Notes: generated from the sequence alone by a model not told the origin. Positions 8,935-18,610 are shown, counted from the first letter of the stretch. The stretch: DNA of 64,000 bases from Campylobacter sp. 19-13652 (GCF_019702925.1 NZ_AP024713.1:992001-1056000); one strand, 5' to 3'. Numbers and translations are program-made.

Positions 8935-10392
8935 ATGAGTAATGTTTTTAACGTAATCCTTGACGCCATAACAACGGTTGTTGATCTTTTAAACAACTAC
9001 CTTTGGGGGAGCTTAGTTTACGTGCTACTCGGCGCTGGAATATACTTTACCATTAGGACTAAATTTTTACAAATTAGGCTTTTTAAGCAAAGTATAAGGC
9101 GCATGGTTGTAGGCAAGCGCGATAGCACACATGCAATTAGCCCATTTCAAGCATTTGCTACAGGTCTTGCAAGCCGCGTGGGCACTGGAAACGTCGCAGG
9201 AGTGGCTATAGCCATAAGCGTAGGTGGCGCTGGAGCAGTGTTTTGGATGTGGGTAACAGCTATTATAGGTATGGCTTCAGCCTTTGTAGAAAGCTCATTA
9301 GCACAGCTTTATAAGGTAAAAAATCCAGACGGTAGCGGATACCGTGGAGGTCCAGCTTATTATATCACTCAAGGGCTAGGACAGCGATGGCTAGGCGTGG
9401 CCTTTGCAGTGTCTTTGATAATTGCGTTTGGTTTTGTCTTTAACTCAGTGCAGGCAAACACAATAACAGCAGTTACAAATAAAGCTTGGGGCTGGAGCGT
9501 GGAGTACGTAGCTGTGGGGCTAGTCATCATCACTGCACCCATTATTTTTGGTGGGATAAAGCGTGTAGCAAAGGTAGCTGAAAAGATAGTGCCAATAATG
9601 GCAATAGCCTACCTAGCGATAGCTTTATTTATCATAATCACAAACGCGAACCTAATCCCAAATGTATTTGCACAAATTTTTGATAGTGCATTTAACTTCT
9701 CATCAGCCACTGGAGGATTGCTCGGCGGACTAACAGCAGCTATGCTAAATGGCATAAAAAGAGGGCTTTTTTCAAACGAAGCAGGCATGGGCTCAGCACC
9801 AAATGCAGCTGCGGCTAGTGACGCATGGCACCCAGCAAATCAGGGACTAATACAGATGCTTGGCGTATTTGTAGATACTATAGTGGTTTGTAGTTGTACG
9901 GCGTTTATTATCCTCCTTAGCGGCGTTGTCGGTACTCAAGGGCATGATGGGGCGCAAATCACTCAGCTAGCCATAGAGCATGGAGTAGGGCAGTGGGGCG
10001 GTAGCTTTTTGGCAGTTTTGCTATTTTTCTTTTGCTTTTCGTCTATTATAGGCAACTACGCATACGCAGAAAGCAACGTGCAATTTATCAAAAACTCTCC
10101 ATTGATTTTAACGGTGTTTCGAATCGTTGTTTTATTTATGGTCTATTTTGGCTCAGTGCAAAAAGTAGGACTTGTATGGGATATGGCAGATGCTTCTATG
10201 GCGATTATGGCGATTATAAATTTAATAGTAATCATAATAATGGCACCTACTGCGATGTTGCTATTAAAGGACTTTGAGGAGCAGATTAAAGAGCATCATA
10301 GCCCAGAGTTTGATATTAGCAAATACCCTAAACTACATAAAAAAGTAGGCTCAGATGTCTGGGTAAAAGGCAAAACAGAGCATGGTTTTTAG
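8935..10392 (+). CDS. Alanine/glycine:cation symporter (AGCS family)
   Basis: A sodium- or proton-coupled amino acid importer of the AGCS family (DagA/AlsT), in the inner membrane with about 10-11 TM segments. Family motifs include FQAFATGLASRVGTGNVAG (around residue 65), FVESSLAQLYK, GYRGGPAYYI, and GLFSNEAGMGSAPNAAA (around 285). At 485 residues the length is typical. ATG 8935 follows AAGGAG at 8924-8929; the GTG at 8929 lies within that ribosome-binding site. The gene converges on acpS with only two bases between the stop codons. D-/L-alanine or glycine is the expected substrate. Confidence 0.93.
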   Translation: MSNVFNVILDAITTVVDLLNNYLWGSLVYVLLGAGIYFTIRTKFLQIRLFKQSIRRMVVGKRDSTHAISPFQAFATGLASRVGTGNVAGVAIAISVGGAGAVFWMWVTAIIGMASAFVESSLAQLYKVKNPDGSGYRGGPAYYITQGLGQRWLGVAFAVSLIIAFGFVFNSVQANTITAVTNKAWGWSVEYVAVGLVIITAPIIFGGIKRVAKVAEKIVPIMAIAYLAIALFIIITNANLIPNVFAQIFDSAFNFSSATGGLLGGLTAAMLNGIKRGLFSNEAGMGSAPNAAAASDAWHPANQGLIQMLGVFVDTIVVCSCTAFIILLSGVVGTQGHDGAQITQLAIEHGVGQWGGSFLAVLLFFFCFSSIIGNYAYAESNVQFIKNSPLILTVFRIVVLFMVYFGSVQKVGLVWDMADASMAIMAIINLIVIIIMAPTAMLLLKDFEEQIKEHHSPEFDISKYPKLHKKVGSDVWVKGKTEHGF

Positions 10393-10411
10393 AGCTAGCT
10401 TCTAAAAACCA
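10383..10411. terminator. Hairpin shared by the convergent AGCS and acpS gene ends
   Basis: A perfect 11-bp inverted repeat (TGGTTTTTAGA / TCTAAAAACCA) with a 7-nt loop contains both stop codons, so the last codons of both genes form the stem. No U-tract follows on either side, so termination efficiency is uncertain. Confidence 0.55.
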
Positions 10412-10781
10412 CGGCAGCCACGGCGATAGCATACTCTGCGTCGTGGCTTATACTCACACTTACATCTAGCACACCAAACCCCGCTTTAACTTCATCACTT
10501 AATATCACCATAGGTGCACCTAGTTCGTTTTTATAAATTCTTATATCAAAAAACGAGCATTTAGCTCCTATGCCACAGCCCAAAGCCTTGCTTACGGCCT
10601 CTTTTGCAGCCCAAAGTCCAGCTATGCTTTTTATATTTTTTGCGATTTTTATCTCCTCCTCGCATAAAAATCGCTCCAGTACACCAAAGCCAAATCTATC
10701 CATGCTTTTTTGCATACGAGATATGAGGGTTATGTCGGTTCCTACTTTTATATTTGGGGGATTTAGAAGGTGGGCGCTCAT
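10395..10781 (-). CDS. acpS: Holo-[acyl-carrier-protein] synthase
   Basis: AcpS transfers 4'-phosphopantetheine from CoA to the serine of acyl carrier protein, activating fatty-acid synthesis. The 128-residue length fits. Motifs are VGTDITLISRM near the N-terminus (metal-binding Asp), GLWAAKEAVSKALG (catalytic Glu and Lys) and SISHDAEYAIAVA at the C-terminus. A 10-residue N-terminal extension precedes the usual start point, and no later Met gives a better start. It lies 25 bases downstream of fliL, probably in the same transcript. Confidence 0.92.
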   Translation of the reverse strand: MSAHLLNPPNIKVGTDITLISRMQKSMDRFGFGVLERFLCEEEIKIAKNIKSIAGLWAAKEAVSKALGCGIGAKCSFFDIRIYKNELGAPMVILSDEVKAGFGVLDVSVSISHDAEYAIAVAAVVFRS

Positions 10782-10806
10782 TTTTGCGCCCCTGTAGCTT
10801 GATTTA

Positions 10807-11337
10807 TCACTGCACTACAAAATCAGTAAAAAATATATTTTTTATATAGCCATCGCTAAGCACCTCATTTAGACGGTTTACTATCTCATCTTTTAGGCGG
10901 TCTTTACCCTTTGCAGTGCTTACTTCCTCATACGTTTTTGATGATAAAGTGCGTATGATTATGTCTCTTAGGAGCGCTTTTTTCTTATCTAATTCGGCCG
11001 CAAGCTCCTCATTGCTCTGCTCTAAGTCTATCTTTGTTTTTAAAAACCTCGAGCCATTCTCGCTTAATAAATTTACAATAAACTGATCAAGCGGATACAT
11101 AGGCCCCATATTTAGATAATCCACACTCCTACGCCCCTGCTGTGGTTGGGCTGGCTTTGAGACTTGCTTTGCGGCTACTTCGCTACTTTTTGTTACTTCA
11201 TCTGGTGCTGGATCGCTACCTAAAAGTACAAAAACTATCGCACCAACGATGATTAAAAGTACAAAAATGGCTATTATAACTATTAAAAGCAAGGACTTAT
11301 TACTCTTTTTTTCCTCTGTTACGGTTTCTTCGGCCAT
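10807..11337 (-). CDS. fliL: Flagellar basal-body protein FliL
   Basis: FliL is a single-pass inner-membrane protein around the flagellar motor that supports stator function. The 176-residue protein has a short charged cytoplasmic N-terminus, one TM helix (about residues 18-40), a Pro/Gln-rich linker and a periplasmic stomatin-like domain (YPLDQFIVNLLSENGSRFLKTKIDLE). ATG 11337 is chosen over an upstream in-frame ATG because AGGAGGA lies directly ahead of it. acpS follows on the same strand. Confidence 0.92.
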   Translation of the reverse strand: MAEETVTEEKKSNKSLLLIVIIAIFVLLIIVGAIVFVLLGSDPAPDEVTKSSEVAAKQVSKPAQPQQGRRSVDYLNMGPMYPLDQFIVNLLSENGSRFLKTKIDLEQSNEELAAELDKKKALLRDIIIRTLSSKTYEEVSTAKGKDRLKDEIVNRLNEVLSDGYIKNIFFTDFVVQ

Positions 11338-11453
11338 ATTTCCTCCTGTTTTTAGCCCCAATTATATTAAAAACTTCCTTAAATTTAAGCCGTATCTAAG
11401 CCGCTTTTGACTACATTTAAAACTTTAAATTTTAAAAATTAACAGGATTAAAC

Positions 11454-12827
11454 GTGATAAAACAGATCTTTAGAGAATATGATATAAGAGGCATTTACAA
11501 AAGCGAACTAAACGAGTCAAGTGTAAAGGCAATAGGGCTGGCTCTTGGACGTGTAATGATGGCAAAAGGTACTAAAACTCTAAGCGTAGGGCATGATGCT
11601 AGAACACATGCTAGGCAGATTTTTAGCTGGCTAGTTAGCGGACTAAATTTAGCTGGGCTTAAGGTGTATGATATAGGATTAGTGCCTACACCGGTTGGCT
11701 ATTTTAGCGTATTTACGGGTAGATTTGACGCAAATGTGATGATAACTGGCTCACACAATCCAAAAGAGTACAACGGATTTAAAATCACCATAGGCACGGA
11801 TAGCTATTTTGGCGAGGATTTGCAGCTACTTTATAAAGATGTTGCTTGGCTAATGGATAAAAACGAGATGATACCAGACGATGAAAGCGCGATTAAATTT
11901 GACATAAAAAGCGAGTATGTAAACTATCTTAAGGAGCAGTTTAGCCATCTTTTTGCACTTGATTTAGATATTGTCATAGACTGCGGAAATGGAGCTGCTG
12001 GCGAGGTTGTTACAGAGCTTGTAAAGGGGCTAAATTTAAAAGCAAAAGTACTGCATCCTGAACCAGATGGGGAGTTTCCAAACCACCATCCAGATCCTAG
12101 CGAAAAGGAAAACTTAGTAGATTTGCAACGCTATTTGGATAATAATAAAGCCGAGCTTGGATTTGGATTTGATGGGGATGCTGATAGAATAGCGGTGCTA
12201 AGCAAAGATAAAAATATAAAAGGCGACGAGCTAGCCTATCTTTACTCCCTAGCGATGAAAAACCCTAGAATTTTAGGCGAGGTAAAATGCTCGCAAAATA
12301 TCTACGACGCGCTTAATAAAAGAGGCAGCAAGAGCTTTATGGGAAAAACTGGACATAGCAACATCAAAAAGGCGATGAAAGAGCTTGATATAGATCTGGC
12401 CGCAGAGGTAAGTGGGCATATATTTTTTAAGGAGAGGTATTTTGGGTTTGATGATGCGATATATGCGATGCTTAGGGTACTTGAGCTAGTTTATAATGGC
12501 ATAAATTTAAAAGCCGAGCTTGATAAACTGCCGATAGTTTATAGCACCGATGAGATTAAATTTCAAGCGAGTGAGGAGAGTAAATTTAAGATAATAAAGC
12601 AGCTAAAACAGCAGCTAGAAAACGGTCAAATAAGCCTACCGCAGATAAAAGAGGTCATAGATATAGACGGTGTGAGAGTACGATTTGAGCGAGGCTGGGC
12701 GCTTGTAAGGGCGAGTAATACAACACCTGTGATAGTCATGCGATTTGAGGCTGACACGAAAGCACTTTGCGATGAGCTAGCAATGAAGTTTGTAAGTGCT
12801 GTAAAGGCGATAAAGGAGCAGCTATGA
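11454..12827 (+). CDS. Phosphomannomutase/phosphoglucomutase
   Basis: An alpha-D-phosphohexomutase that interconverts hexose-6- and hexose-1-phosphates for surface glycan precursors. It has four domains: an N-terminal REYDIRGIY motif, the phosphoserine loop TGSHNPKEYNG (around residue 97), the metal loop GFDGDADRIAV (around 235), the sugar loop AEVSGHIFF (around 320) and the C-terminal phosphate site RASNTTPVIVMRFE. It matches the ManB/AlgC subgroup at 457 residues. The start is GTG 11454 with AGGA eight bases ahead. The stop overlaps msrAB. Mannose versus glucose preference cannot be assigned. Confidence 0.92.
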   Translation: MIKQIFREYDIRGIYKSELNESSVKAIGLALGRVMMAKGTKTLSVGHDARTHARQIFSWLVSGLNLAGLKVYDIGLVPTPVGYFSVFTGRFDANVMITGSHNPKEYNGFKITIGTDSYFGEDLQLLYKDVAWLMDKNEMIPDDESAIKFDIKSEYVNYLKEQFSHLFALDLDIVIDCGNGAAGEVVTELVKGLNLKAKVLHPEPDGEFPNHHPDPSEKENLVDLQRYLDNNKAELGFGFDGDADRIAVLSKDKNIKGDELAYLYSLAMKNPRILGEVKCSQNIYDALNKRGSKSFMGKTGHSNIKKAMKELDIDLAAEVSGHIFFKERYFGFDDAIYAMLRVLELVYNGINLKAELDKLPIVYSTDEIKFQASEESKFKIIKQLKQQLENGQISLPQIKEVIDIDGVRVRFERGWALVRASNTTPVIVMRFEADTKALCDELAMKFVSAVKAIKEQL

Positions 12828-13768
12828 ATGTCGCAAATGAGAGAAAAATATGCCTAGCAGGTGGGTGCTTCTGGGGCGTGCAGGGATATTTTAACCGCAT
12901 AAACGGAGTGCTTAAAAGTGAAGTTGGCTATGCAAACGGCGAGGGTATGGCGTACTACGAAGGGTTAAAATCCAGCGGACACGCTGAAGTAATCATGCTA
13001 ACATATGATAGTAATATCTTAAGCCTAGCTGAAATCTTATACCGCTTTATATCCATCATAGATCCAACCTCACTAAACCGCCAAGGCAACGACATCGGTA
13101 CGCAATATCGCAGTGGCATATACTACGAAAACAAAAGCGACTTAACCGTAATAAAAGCAGTCCTTGACACTATAAAGGATAAATTTAACGTACCAATTAT
13201 GATTGAGTGCAAAAGGCTAGAAAACTACACAAAAGCCGAGGAATATCATCAAAACTACCTAGATAAAAACCCAAATGGATACTGCCATATCAATATTTTT
13301 AGCGCAAATGAGCCGCTTTTTATCACGCAAAAGTTTAAAATTTATGACGATTTAAAAAGCCGTCTAAGCCCACTTGAATACAGTATAACGCAGCAAAATG
13401 ACACCGAACAAGCCTTTACTAGCCCACTATACGAGGAAAAATCAGAAGGGTTATACGTCGACATCACAAGCGGCGAGCCACTATTTTCTAGCATGGATAA
13501 ATTTAATAGTGGCACAGGCTGGCCTAGCTTTACAAAGCCCATTAGTACGACATCGCTGGCTTATTTTGAGGATTTTACGCACGGCTTAAAACGTGTGGAG
13601 GTAAGAGCAAAAAGAAGCAACTCCCACCTAGGACACGTCTTTGACGATGGGATGGCTAGTAGGGGTGGCTTGCGGTACTGCATAAATGGGGCTAGCCTTA
13701 ATTTTATCCCTAAAAATAGCCTAAAAGAGCTAGGATATGCTGAGTTTGAGCCGTTTTTAATGAAATAA
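12824..13768 (+). CDS. msrAB: Fused methionine sulfoxide reductase MsrA-MsrB
   Basis: It repairs oxidised methionine: MsrA reduces the S form and MsrB the R form. The MsrA domain (about residues 1-165) has the catalytic GGCFWGVQGYF and the GTQYRSGIYY region. The MsrB domain (about 180-314) has GTGWPSFTKP, NSHLGHVFDDG and RYCINGASL with its catalytic Cys. No paired CxxC zinc ligands are visible in the MsrB part. There is no signal peptide, so it is probably cytoplasmic. It overlaps the mutase gene by four bases. Confidence 0.94.
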   Translation: MNVANERKICLAGGCFWGVQGYFNRINGVLKSEVGYANGEGMAYYEGLKSSGHAEVIMLTYDSNILSLAEILYRFISIIDPTSLNRQGNDIGTQYRSGIYYENKSDLTVIKAVLDTIKDKFNVPIMIECKRLENYTKAEEYHQNYLDKNPNGYCHINIFSANEPLFITQKFKIYDDLKSRLSPLEYSITQQNDTEQAFTSPLYEEKSEGLYVDITSGEPLFSSMDKFNSGTGWPSFTKPISTTSLAYFEDFTHGLKRVEVRAKRSNSHLGHVFDDGMASRGGLRYCINGASLNFIPKNSLKELGYAEFEPFLMK

Positions 13769-13838
13769 AAACGTATTAAAAACTCATAAATTTTTACAAA
13801 CATTTAATAAAACAGCCTTTAAATTTACCTTTTCTAGG

Positions 13839-13844
13839 TAGAAT
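13839..13844 (+). promoter_or_regulatory. -10 box for macAB
   Basis: TAGAAT, about 30 bases upstream of the macA start, with an A/T-rich upstream stretch. Confidence 0.5.
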
Positions 13845-13873
13845 AACGATAAAAGTTATCAAAGTGAGGAATA

Positions 13874-15043
13874 ATGCAAAAAAAATACAAATATTCAATC
13901 ATAGCGCTACTCATAGCTGGGGCTGGATTTGGGACTTATAAGACATACTTTGACAAGGAACAAAAAATCATATACATTACCCAAAAAGCAGAAAAAGGCA
14001 CTCTCGTAAAAAAGGTAGAGGCTAGCGGCGAAATATATGCGACTGAGCTAGTAGATGTCGGAGCACAGGTTGGAGGACAGATAAAAAAGCTCTATGTAAA
14101 GCTAGGCGATCACGTCAAAAAAGGAGATATGATAGCTGAAATAGATAGCTCTACCCAGCAAAATACGCTAGATAATAAAAAGGCTCAGCTTGCCATATAC
14201 GAAGCGCAACTAAATAGCGCAAGAGTGGCGCAAAATACGGCGCAAGATAAATTTAACCGAGCAAATTCACTGCTTAATAAAGGAGCAAGTAGCCAGCAAA
14301 GCTATGACGAGGCAAAATCAGCTCTAGCTGCTGCAAACGCAAGTGTAAAAGAGCTAGAAGCACAGGTAAAACAGGCTAAAATAGCACTAAGCACAGCTCA
14401 AATCGACCTAGGGTATACAAAAATAAAAGCACCAAGAGACGGCGAGATAGTATCAGTACGCGTAGAGGAAGGACAGACACTAAACTCAGCGCAAACTGCT
14501 CCAACCATAGTAAATATTGCAGATTTAAGCCACGTAAAAATGAAAATCCAAATAGCAGAGGGCGACATAACCAAAATAAAAGTGGGCGCACACGTAAGCT
14601 ACTCGATACTAAGTGAGCCAAACAAGACATTTGAAGCTAGAATTAGCTCCATCGACCCAGCACTTACCACCCTAAGTGATGGCTCATATTCAAGTACCTC
14701 AAGTTCTAGCTCAACAAGCGCAGTGTATTATTACGCCCAAAGCATAGTTGACAACTCAGCAGGACTTCTTCGAATAGGCATGAGTACTCAAAATAGCATA
14801 GATATAGCAAAGGCTGATGATGCGATAATAATCCCAACTCTAGCCATAAAACGAGAAGGGGATAAAAAATTTGTAAGCGTACTAAAAGCTGGCGACATAG
14901 TTGAAAAACGCGAGGTAAAAACAGGCATAAGCAATAATCTAAGCACTCAAATTTTAAGCGGCATAGTAGCGGGCGAGGCGGTTATTACTGGATTTGGCAG
15001 TGAGGAAGAGATAGCCTCGATGGTAGAAAAGGCTAAAAGGTAG
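13874..15043 (+). CDS. macA: MacA-type periplasmic adaptor of a tripartite efflux pump
   Basis: A membrane-fusion protein linking the MacB inner-membrane transporter to an outer-membrane channel. One N-terminal TM anchor (residues 7-23) is followed by a split lipoyl domain (VDVGAQVGGQIKKLYVKLGD and YTKIKAPRDGEIVSV), a long alpha-hairpin (about 95-185, Ala/Gln/Lys-rich) and beta-barrel domains. A Ser/Thr-rich loop (residues 270-290) is unusually low in complexity. GTGAGGA lies just ahead of ATG 13874. macB starts three bases after the stop. No TolC-like gene is adjacent in this window. Confidence 0.92.
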   Translation: MQKKYKYSIIALLIAGAGFGTYKTYFDKEQKIIYITQKAEKGTLVKKVEASGEIYATELVDVGAQVGGQIKKLYVKLGDHVKKGDMIAEIDSSTQQNTLDNKKAQLAIYEAQLNSARVAQNTAQDKFNRANSLLNKGASSQQSYDEAKSALAAANASVKELEAQVKQAKIALSTAQIDLGYTKIKAPRDGEIVSVRVEEGQTLNSAQTAPTIVNIADLSHVKMKIQIAEGDITKIKVGAHVSYSILSEPNKTFEARISSIDPALTTLSDGSYSSTSSSSSTSAVYYYAQSIVDNSAGLLRIGMSTQNSIDIAKADDAIIIPTLAIKREGDKKFVSVLKAGDIVEKREVKTGISNNLSTQILSGIVAGEAVITGFGSEEEIASMVEKAKR

Positions 15044-15046
15044 AAA

Positions 15047-16972
15047 GTGATAAAGCTAGAAAATATTAAAAAAAGCTTTAAAATAGGAGATAATGAATTT
15101 GAAGCCTTACGCGGTGTAAGTGTAGAAATAAAGCGTGGAGAGCTAGTAGCCATAATTGGGCAATCAGGAAGTGGCAAATCAACACTCATGAATATCATAG
15201 GCTGTCTTGATAGCCCAACAAGTGGCAGTTACACGCTTGATGGCGCGGATATTTCTAGATTTTCACCTGATGCACTAGCAAAACTAAGGCAGCAAAAGTT
15301 TGGCTTTATATTTCAAAGGTATAATCTGCTCGCTAGCTTAAATGTGCTTGATAACGTGGCTTTGCCTAGCATATACGCTGGAGAAAGTAGAGGCAGCAGA
15401 GAGGAGAGAGCTAGTAAAAATTTAGAAGCACTAGGACTTAGCGAAAAGGCGCAAAATTTCACAAATAAACTCTCAGGTGGACAGCAACAACGCGTGAGTA
15501 TCGCTAGAGCGTTGCAAAATGGCGGAGAGATAATCCTAGCCGATGAGCCAACAGGTGCGCTAGATAGCAAAAGCGGACTAGTCGTGATGGACATACTCTC
15601 AAAACTTCACAAAAACGGACACACTATAATAATAGTAACCCACGACCCAAAAATAGCAGAGTACGCAAACCGAGTCATAGAGATAAGTGACGGGCTAATC
15701 ATAAAAGACCTCGTTAAAAAAGACGAACGCAATGAGCTAGAAAAGCAAAAAGTAAGAGCAAAGCCTGCGTTTTTGGCATTTAAAGATCGCTTAGTAGAGA
15801 GTTTTAGAATGTCAATAGGTGCCATGCTAGCCCACAAGCTAAGAAGCGTGCTTACAATGCTTGGCATAATAATAGGCATAGCTGCGGTAATAAGCGTCGT
15901 CGCACTGGGGCAAGGCTCACAAGAACAGATCTTAGCTGGCATACGCAAAATAGGTACAAACACCATAGATGTACTACCTGGCAAAGGCTTTGGGGATTTA
16001 AGAGCAAATAGAGTACGAACACTAACAGTAAGCGACGCAGACACGCTATCTAAGCAGCAGTTTTTAGATGCTGTTACACCAAACACATCCACAAGTGGTA
16101 CTGTTACTTTTGGCTCTACCTCACTATCTGCAACAATGCGTGGTGGTGGAGCTGATAGCCTAGAGGTAAATGGGCTAAAGCTGGCTAAGGGCAGAAGCTT
16201 TACAAAAGAGGAGGTAGACGAGTCTGCGGCTGTGGTTGTGGTAGATGATACAAGCGTAAAATCGCTCTTTGGTGGAGCTGATCCCATAGGCAAACGCATA
16301 CTATTTGACCGCCAACCATTTATTGTAATAGGCGTGCTAGCTAGGAATGAAAATGGCTTTAACGATACGAGTATATTGCGAATTTATGCACCATATACAA
16401 GCGTCATAAACAGACTAACAGGCAGTAGATACATAAACTCAATAACAGCGCGCGTAAAAGACGACGTAAATGCGCAAGTAGCAGAGAAAAATATCATAGC
16501 CCTACTAGAGGCAAAGCACGGCAAAAAGGATTTTTTCACACGCAATAGCGACAGTATCAAACAAACCATAGAAGAGACCATCCGCACCATGCAATTGCTC
16601 ATCTCTGGTATAGCACTCATATCGCTAGTTGTAGGCGGAATTGGCGTGATGAATATAATGCTAGTTAGTGTTACTGAACGCACCAAAGAAATAGGCATAA
16701 AAATGGCGATAGGCGCATACGCTAGGGACATACTACAGCAGTTTTTAATAGAGGCTGTGCTACTGTGTATTATAGGTGGAGGAATAGGAATAGGGCTAGC
16801 ATATGCTATAGGCTACGTGGCAAACGACCTGCTTGGGTATAAGATGATCTTCTCAAACACCTCAATCATAGTCGCACTTATTACTTCAACAGCAATAGGT
16901 ATAATCTTTGGCTACATGCCTGCTAAAAATGCAGCAAGCCTAAATCCCATAGATGCTCTTAGCAGAGAATAA
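15047..16972 (+). CDS. macB: MacB-type ABC transporter, ATPase-permease fusion
   Basis: MacB is a mechanotransmitting ABC exporter that drives efflux of macrolides, peptides or envelope molecules through MacA and an outer-membrane channel. The ATPase domain (1-230) shows Walker A GQSGSGKS, signature LSGGQQQRVSIARAL, Walker B with ADEPTGALD and the H-loop VTHD. TM1 is near 275, followed by a periplasmic domain (about 295-515) and three C-terminal TMs with the FtsX motif (ERTKEIGIKMAIGA). At 641 residues it is full length. The start is GTG 15047. Confidence 0.94.
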   Translation: MIKLENIKKSFKIGDNEFEALRGVSVEIKRGELVAIIGQSGSGKSTLMNIIGCLDSPTSGSYTLDGADISRFSPDALAKLRQQKFGFIFQRYNLLASLNVLDNVALPSIYAGESRGSREERASKNLEALGLSEKAQNFTNKLSGGQQQRVSIARALQNGGEIILADEPTGALDSKSGLVVMDILSKLHKNGHTIIIVTHDPKIAEYANRVIEISDGLIIKDLVKKDERNELEKQKVRAKPAFLAFKDRLVESFRMSIGAMLAHKLRSVLTMLGIIIGIAAVISVVALGQGSQEQILAGIRKIGTNTIDVLPGKGFGDLRANRVRTLTVSDADTLSKQQFLDAVTPNTSTSGTVTFGSTSLSATMRGGGADSLEVNGLKLAKGRSFTKEEVDESAAVVVVDDTSVKSLFGGADPIGKRILFDRQPFIVIGVLARNENGFNDTSILRIYAPYTSVINRLTGSRYINSITARVKDDVNAQVAEKNIIALLEAKHGKKDFFTRNSDSIKQTIEETIRTMQLLISGIALISLVVGGIGVMNIMLVSVTERTKEIGIKMAIGAYARDILQQFLIEAVLLCIIGGGIGIGLAYAIGYVANDLLGYKMIFSNTSIIVALITSTAIGIIFGYMPAKNAASLNPIDALSRE

Positions 16973-17446
16973 TACCTACTAAGTAATTGCAATAAATCAA
17001 AATAAAAAGCCTAGGGTAGGGTTATGGATAAGCTTTAAATTTACCCTGCTTTTTATATTTTAAAAATAGCATGAAAACTGGTGATAAATATTTAAATTTA
17101 TAAAATTGTTGTAGATATTTTGCAAGTATTTTTCTACCCCAAAATCCTGGCTGGGTGGGGTATGATATAAATTTATAACAAGAAAACCCTTAAGTCTCAC
17201 AAATGTAATGATTTTAGCTAAAACATACCTAAAAATTATAAATTTCAAACCATTATATTAGTAGATATTTATTGTTCATATAGCAGTGAAGTACACTTTG
17301 CCTTACCTAATATATTGGCAATTGCTAAAAAATAGCGACATTAGGCTTGTACCGTAGTTTAAGTTTGCAATTAAAAACAGCATTATTCTTTAAAAGAGTA
17401 TAAATTTGACTAACCATTAAAAACAACCTAGTAACAAGGTAAAGTC
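16973..17446. other. 474-base intergenic region between convergent macB and the brkB-like gene
   Basis: Apart from the macB terminator, no gene is supported. Short open frames here are A/T-driven and lack ribosome-binding sites. Confidence 0.5.
17002..17056 (+). terminator. Terminator after macB
   Basis: Imperfect inverted repeat: ATAAAAAGC-cta-GGGTA pairs with TACCC-t-GCTTTTTAT across an A/T-rich loop. The distal arm itself supplies the T-run. Confidence 0.55.
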
Positions 17447-18247
17447 TTATTTTTTAGTATTATTTCTATGGGTTAATAGTGCACACACTTTAAGTCCATA
17501 TAAAAATATCACCCATGATATATGCACCCAAATCAAGAAAAAAAACATAATAGAAAACGAGCCATACATACTAGAATAGGTCTGATTGCTTGTGGCATAA
17601 TAAATAAAAGCCGACTTGCAAGCGTACCACACCAAGGATGCCAAAAATGAGCCTAATGCGGCGTATTTGGCTGGCAATGGATCGCTAGCAGATATAAGAT
17701 ATGTGGCAAAAAATATGGCCCATATTACCAAATATGGAAATATTGAGAGGATGTTGATCCAGCTTGTATACTCGCTTGAACTTAAAATATCTTGCGCTTT
17801 TGATGATAGATAAAAGCTAAGCGCAAGCCCCAAAGGAGCCATGGTAATCAAAGTCCAGTAAGAGCTTAATGAAGCCCAAAATCCCCGAGGCTTTTGAGTA
17901 TCCATTATCTTATTTACAACATATTGATAATCAGTAAAAAACATAACAGATGTTAAAAGCATAGCCCCAAATCCTACCAAACCAACGCCAAAGCTATTAG
18001 TTAGGAATTTCTCAACATATTCGCTTACTACCTCTTGATGACTAGGAAGCATTGCAGTAAATATGAATTTTTTTATCTTTTCATAATAGTTTTCAAAACT
18101 AGGAAGCTTTGTAAAAATAGAAAAAGACAGCAATAATATGGGGATTATAGCGGTAACCGTGTGAAAGCTAAGACTTGAGGCATAGTGCATAAGTTGCTTA
18201 TCTTTTATACTTAGCACAAGGGTTATAATATGCTTAAATTTATTCAA
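17447..18247 (-). CDS. YihY/BrkB-family inner-membrane protein
   Basis: A 266-residue polytopic membrane protein of the YihY/BrkB family (formerly annotated as RNase BN in error). Six hydrophobic segments are visible, with family features LMHYASSLSFHTVTAIIPILL at the N-terminus and MYGSFSIMFFFLIWVHISW near the C-terminus. The function of the family is not settled. The start is TTG 18247 with AAGGA seven bases upstream. It stands downstream of the rpsF-ssb-rpsR operon but behind that operon's terminator, so it is likely transcribed separately. Confidence 0.85.
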   Translation of the reverse strand: MNKFKHIITLVLSIKDKQLMHYASSLSFHTVTAIIPILLLSFSIFTKLPSFENYYEKIKKFIFTAMLPSHQEVVSEYVEKFLTNSFGVGLVGFGAMLLTSVMFFTDYQYVVNKIMDTQKPRGFWASLSSYWTLITMAPLGLALSFYLSSKAQDILSSSEYTSWINILSIFPYLVIWAIFFATYLISASDPLPAKYAALGSFLASLVWYACKSAFIYYATSNQTYSSMYGSFSIMFFFLIWVHISWVIFLYGLKVCALLTHRNNTKK

Positions 18248-18314
18248 ATTTTATCCTTAAAGTGTAAACATAGCTTTAAGTTTAGTAAGCGAAAGTATAT
18301 ATTTTAAATTTACA

Positions 18315-18329
18315 GGCGGAAAAACCGCC
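18315..18329 (-). terminator. Hairpin after rpsR
   Basis: GGCGG-AAAAA-CCGCC just past the rpsR stop. On the minus strand it is followed by an A/T-rich but not strictly T-run stretch. Confidence 0.55.
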
Positions 18330-18335
18330 CATAAA

Positions 18336-18596
18336 TTATAGCCCTTCAAAAGGATTTGCTACAACCTCGTTTGTAGACACTACATAAGGTATTATAGCTG
18401 CATGACGAGCTCTTTTTATCGCTCTTTCAACCATTTCTTGGTATTTTTTAGATGTACCAGTTAAACGGCGTGGCATAATTTTAAAGCGCTCTGATAAGCA
18501 GTGTTTAAGTAAAGCCGTATCTTTATAATCTATAAAGTCTATCTTTGCTTCTGTATATTTGCAATATTTTCTTGAATATTTTCTTTTTTCAGCCAT
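18336..18596 (-). CDS. rpsR: 30S ribosomal protein S18
   Basis: S18 binds S6 and the central 16S rRNA domain in the platform of the small subunit. The 86-residue protein has the conserved core [32 protein letters not shown] and [13 protein letters not shown]. It is the last gene of the rpsF-ssb-rpsR operon, the order found in many bacteria. N-terminal Cys residues are few, so no complete zinc site is evident. Confidence 0.98.
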   Translation of the reverse strand: MAEKRKYSRKYCKYTEAKIDFIDYKDTALLKHCLSERFKIMPRRLTGTSKKYQEMVERAIKRARHAAIIPYVVSTNEVVANPFEGL

Positions 18597-18610
18597 TGTA
18601 TATTCCTTAA

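Noticed and set aside
15607-16299. Long minus-strand frame inside macB
   Set aside because: A shadow of macB: the macB frame carries full ABC and FtsX motifs, and the opposite frame has no recognisable signal.
17060-17248. Minus-strand open frame of 62 codons after macB
   Set aside because: A/T-driven frame with no start signal, lying over the macB terminator region.
17370-17412. Similarity between 17370-17412 and 47440-47485 (ACAGCATTAT context) as a dispersed repeat
   Set aside because: The match is short, gapped and A/T-rich; it does not extend and could be chance.
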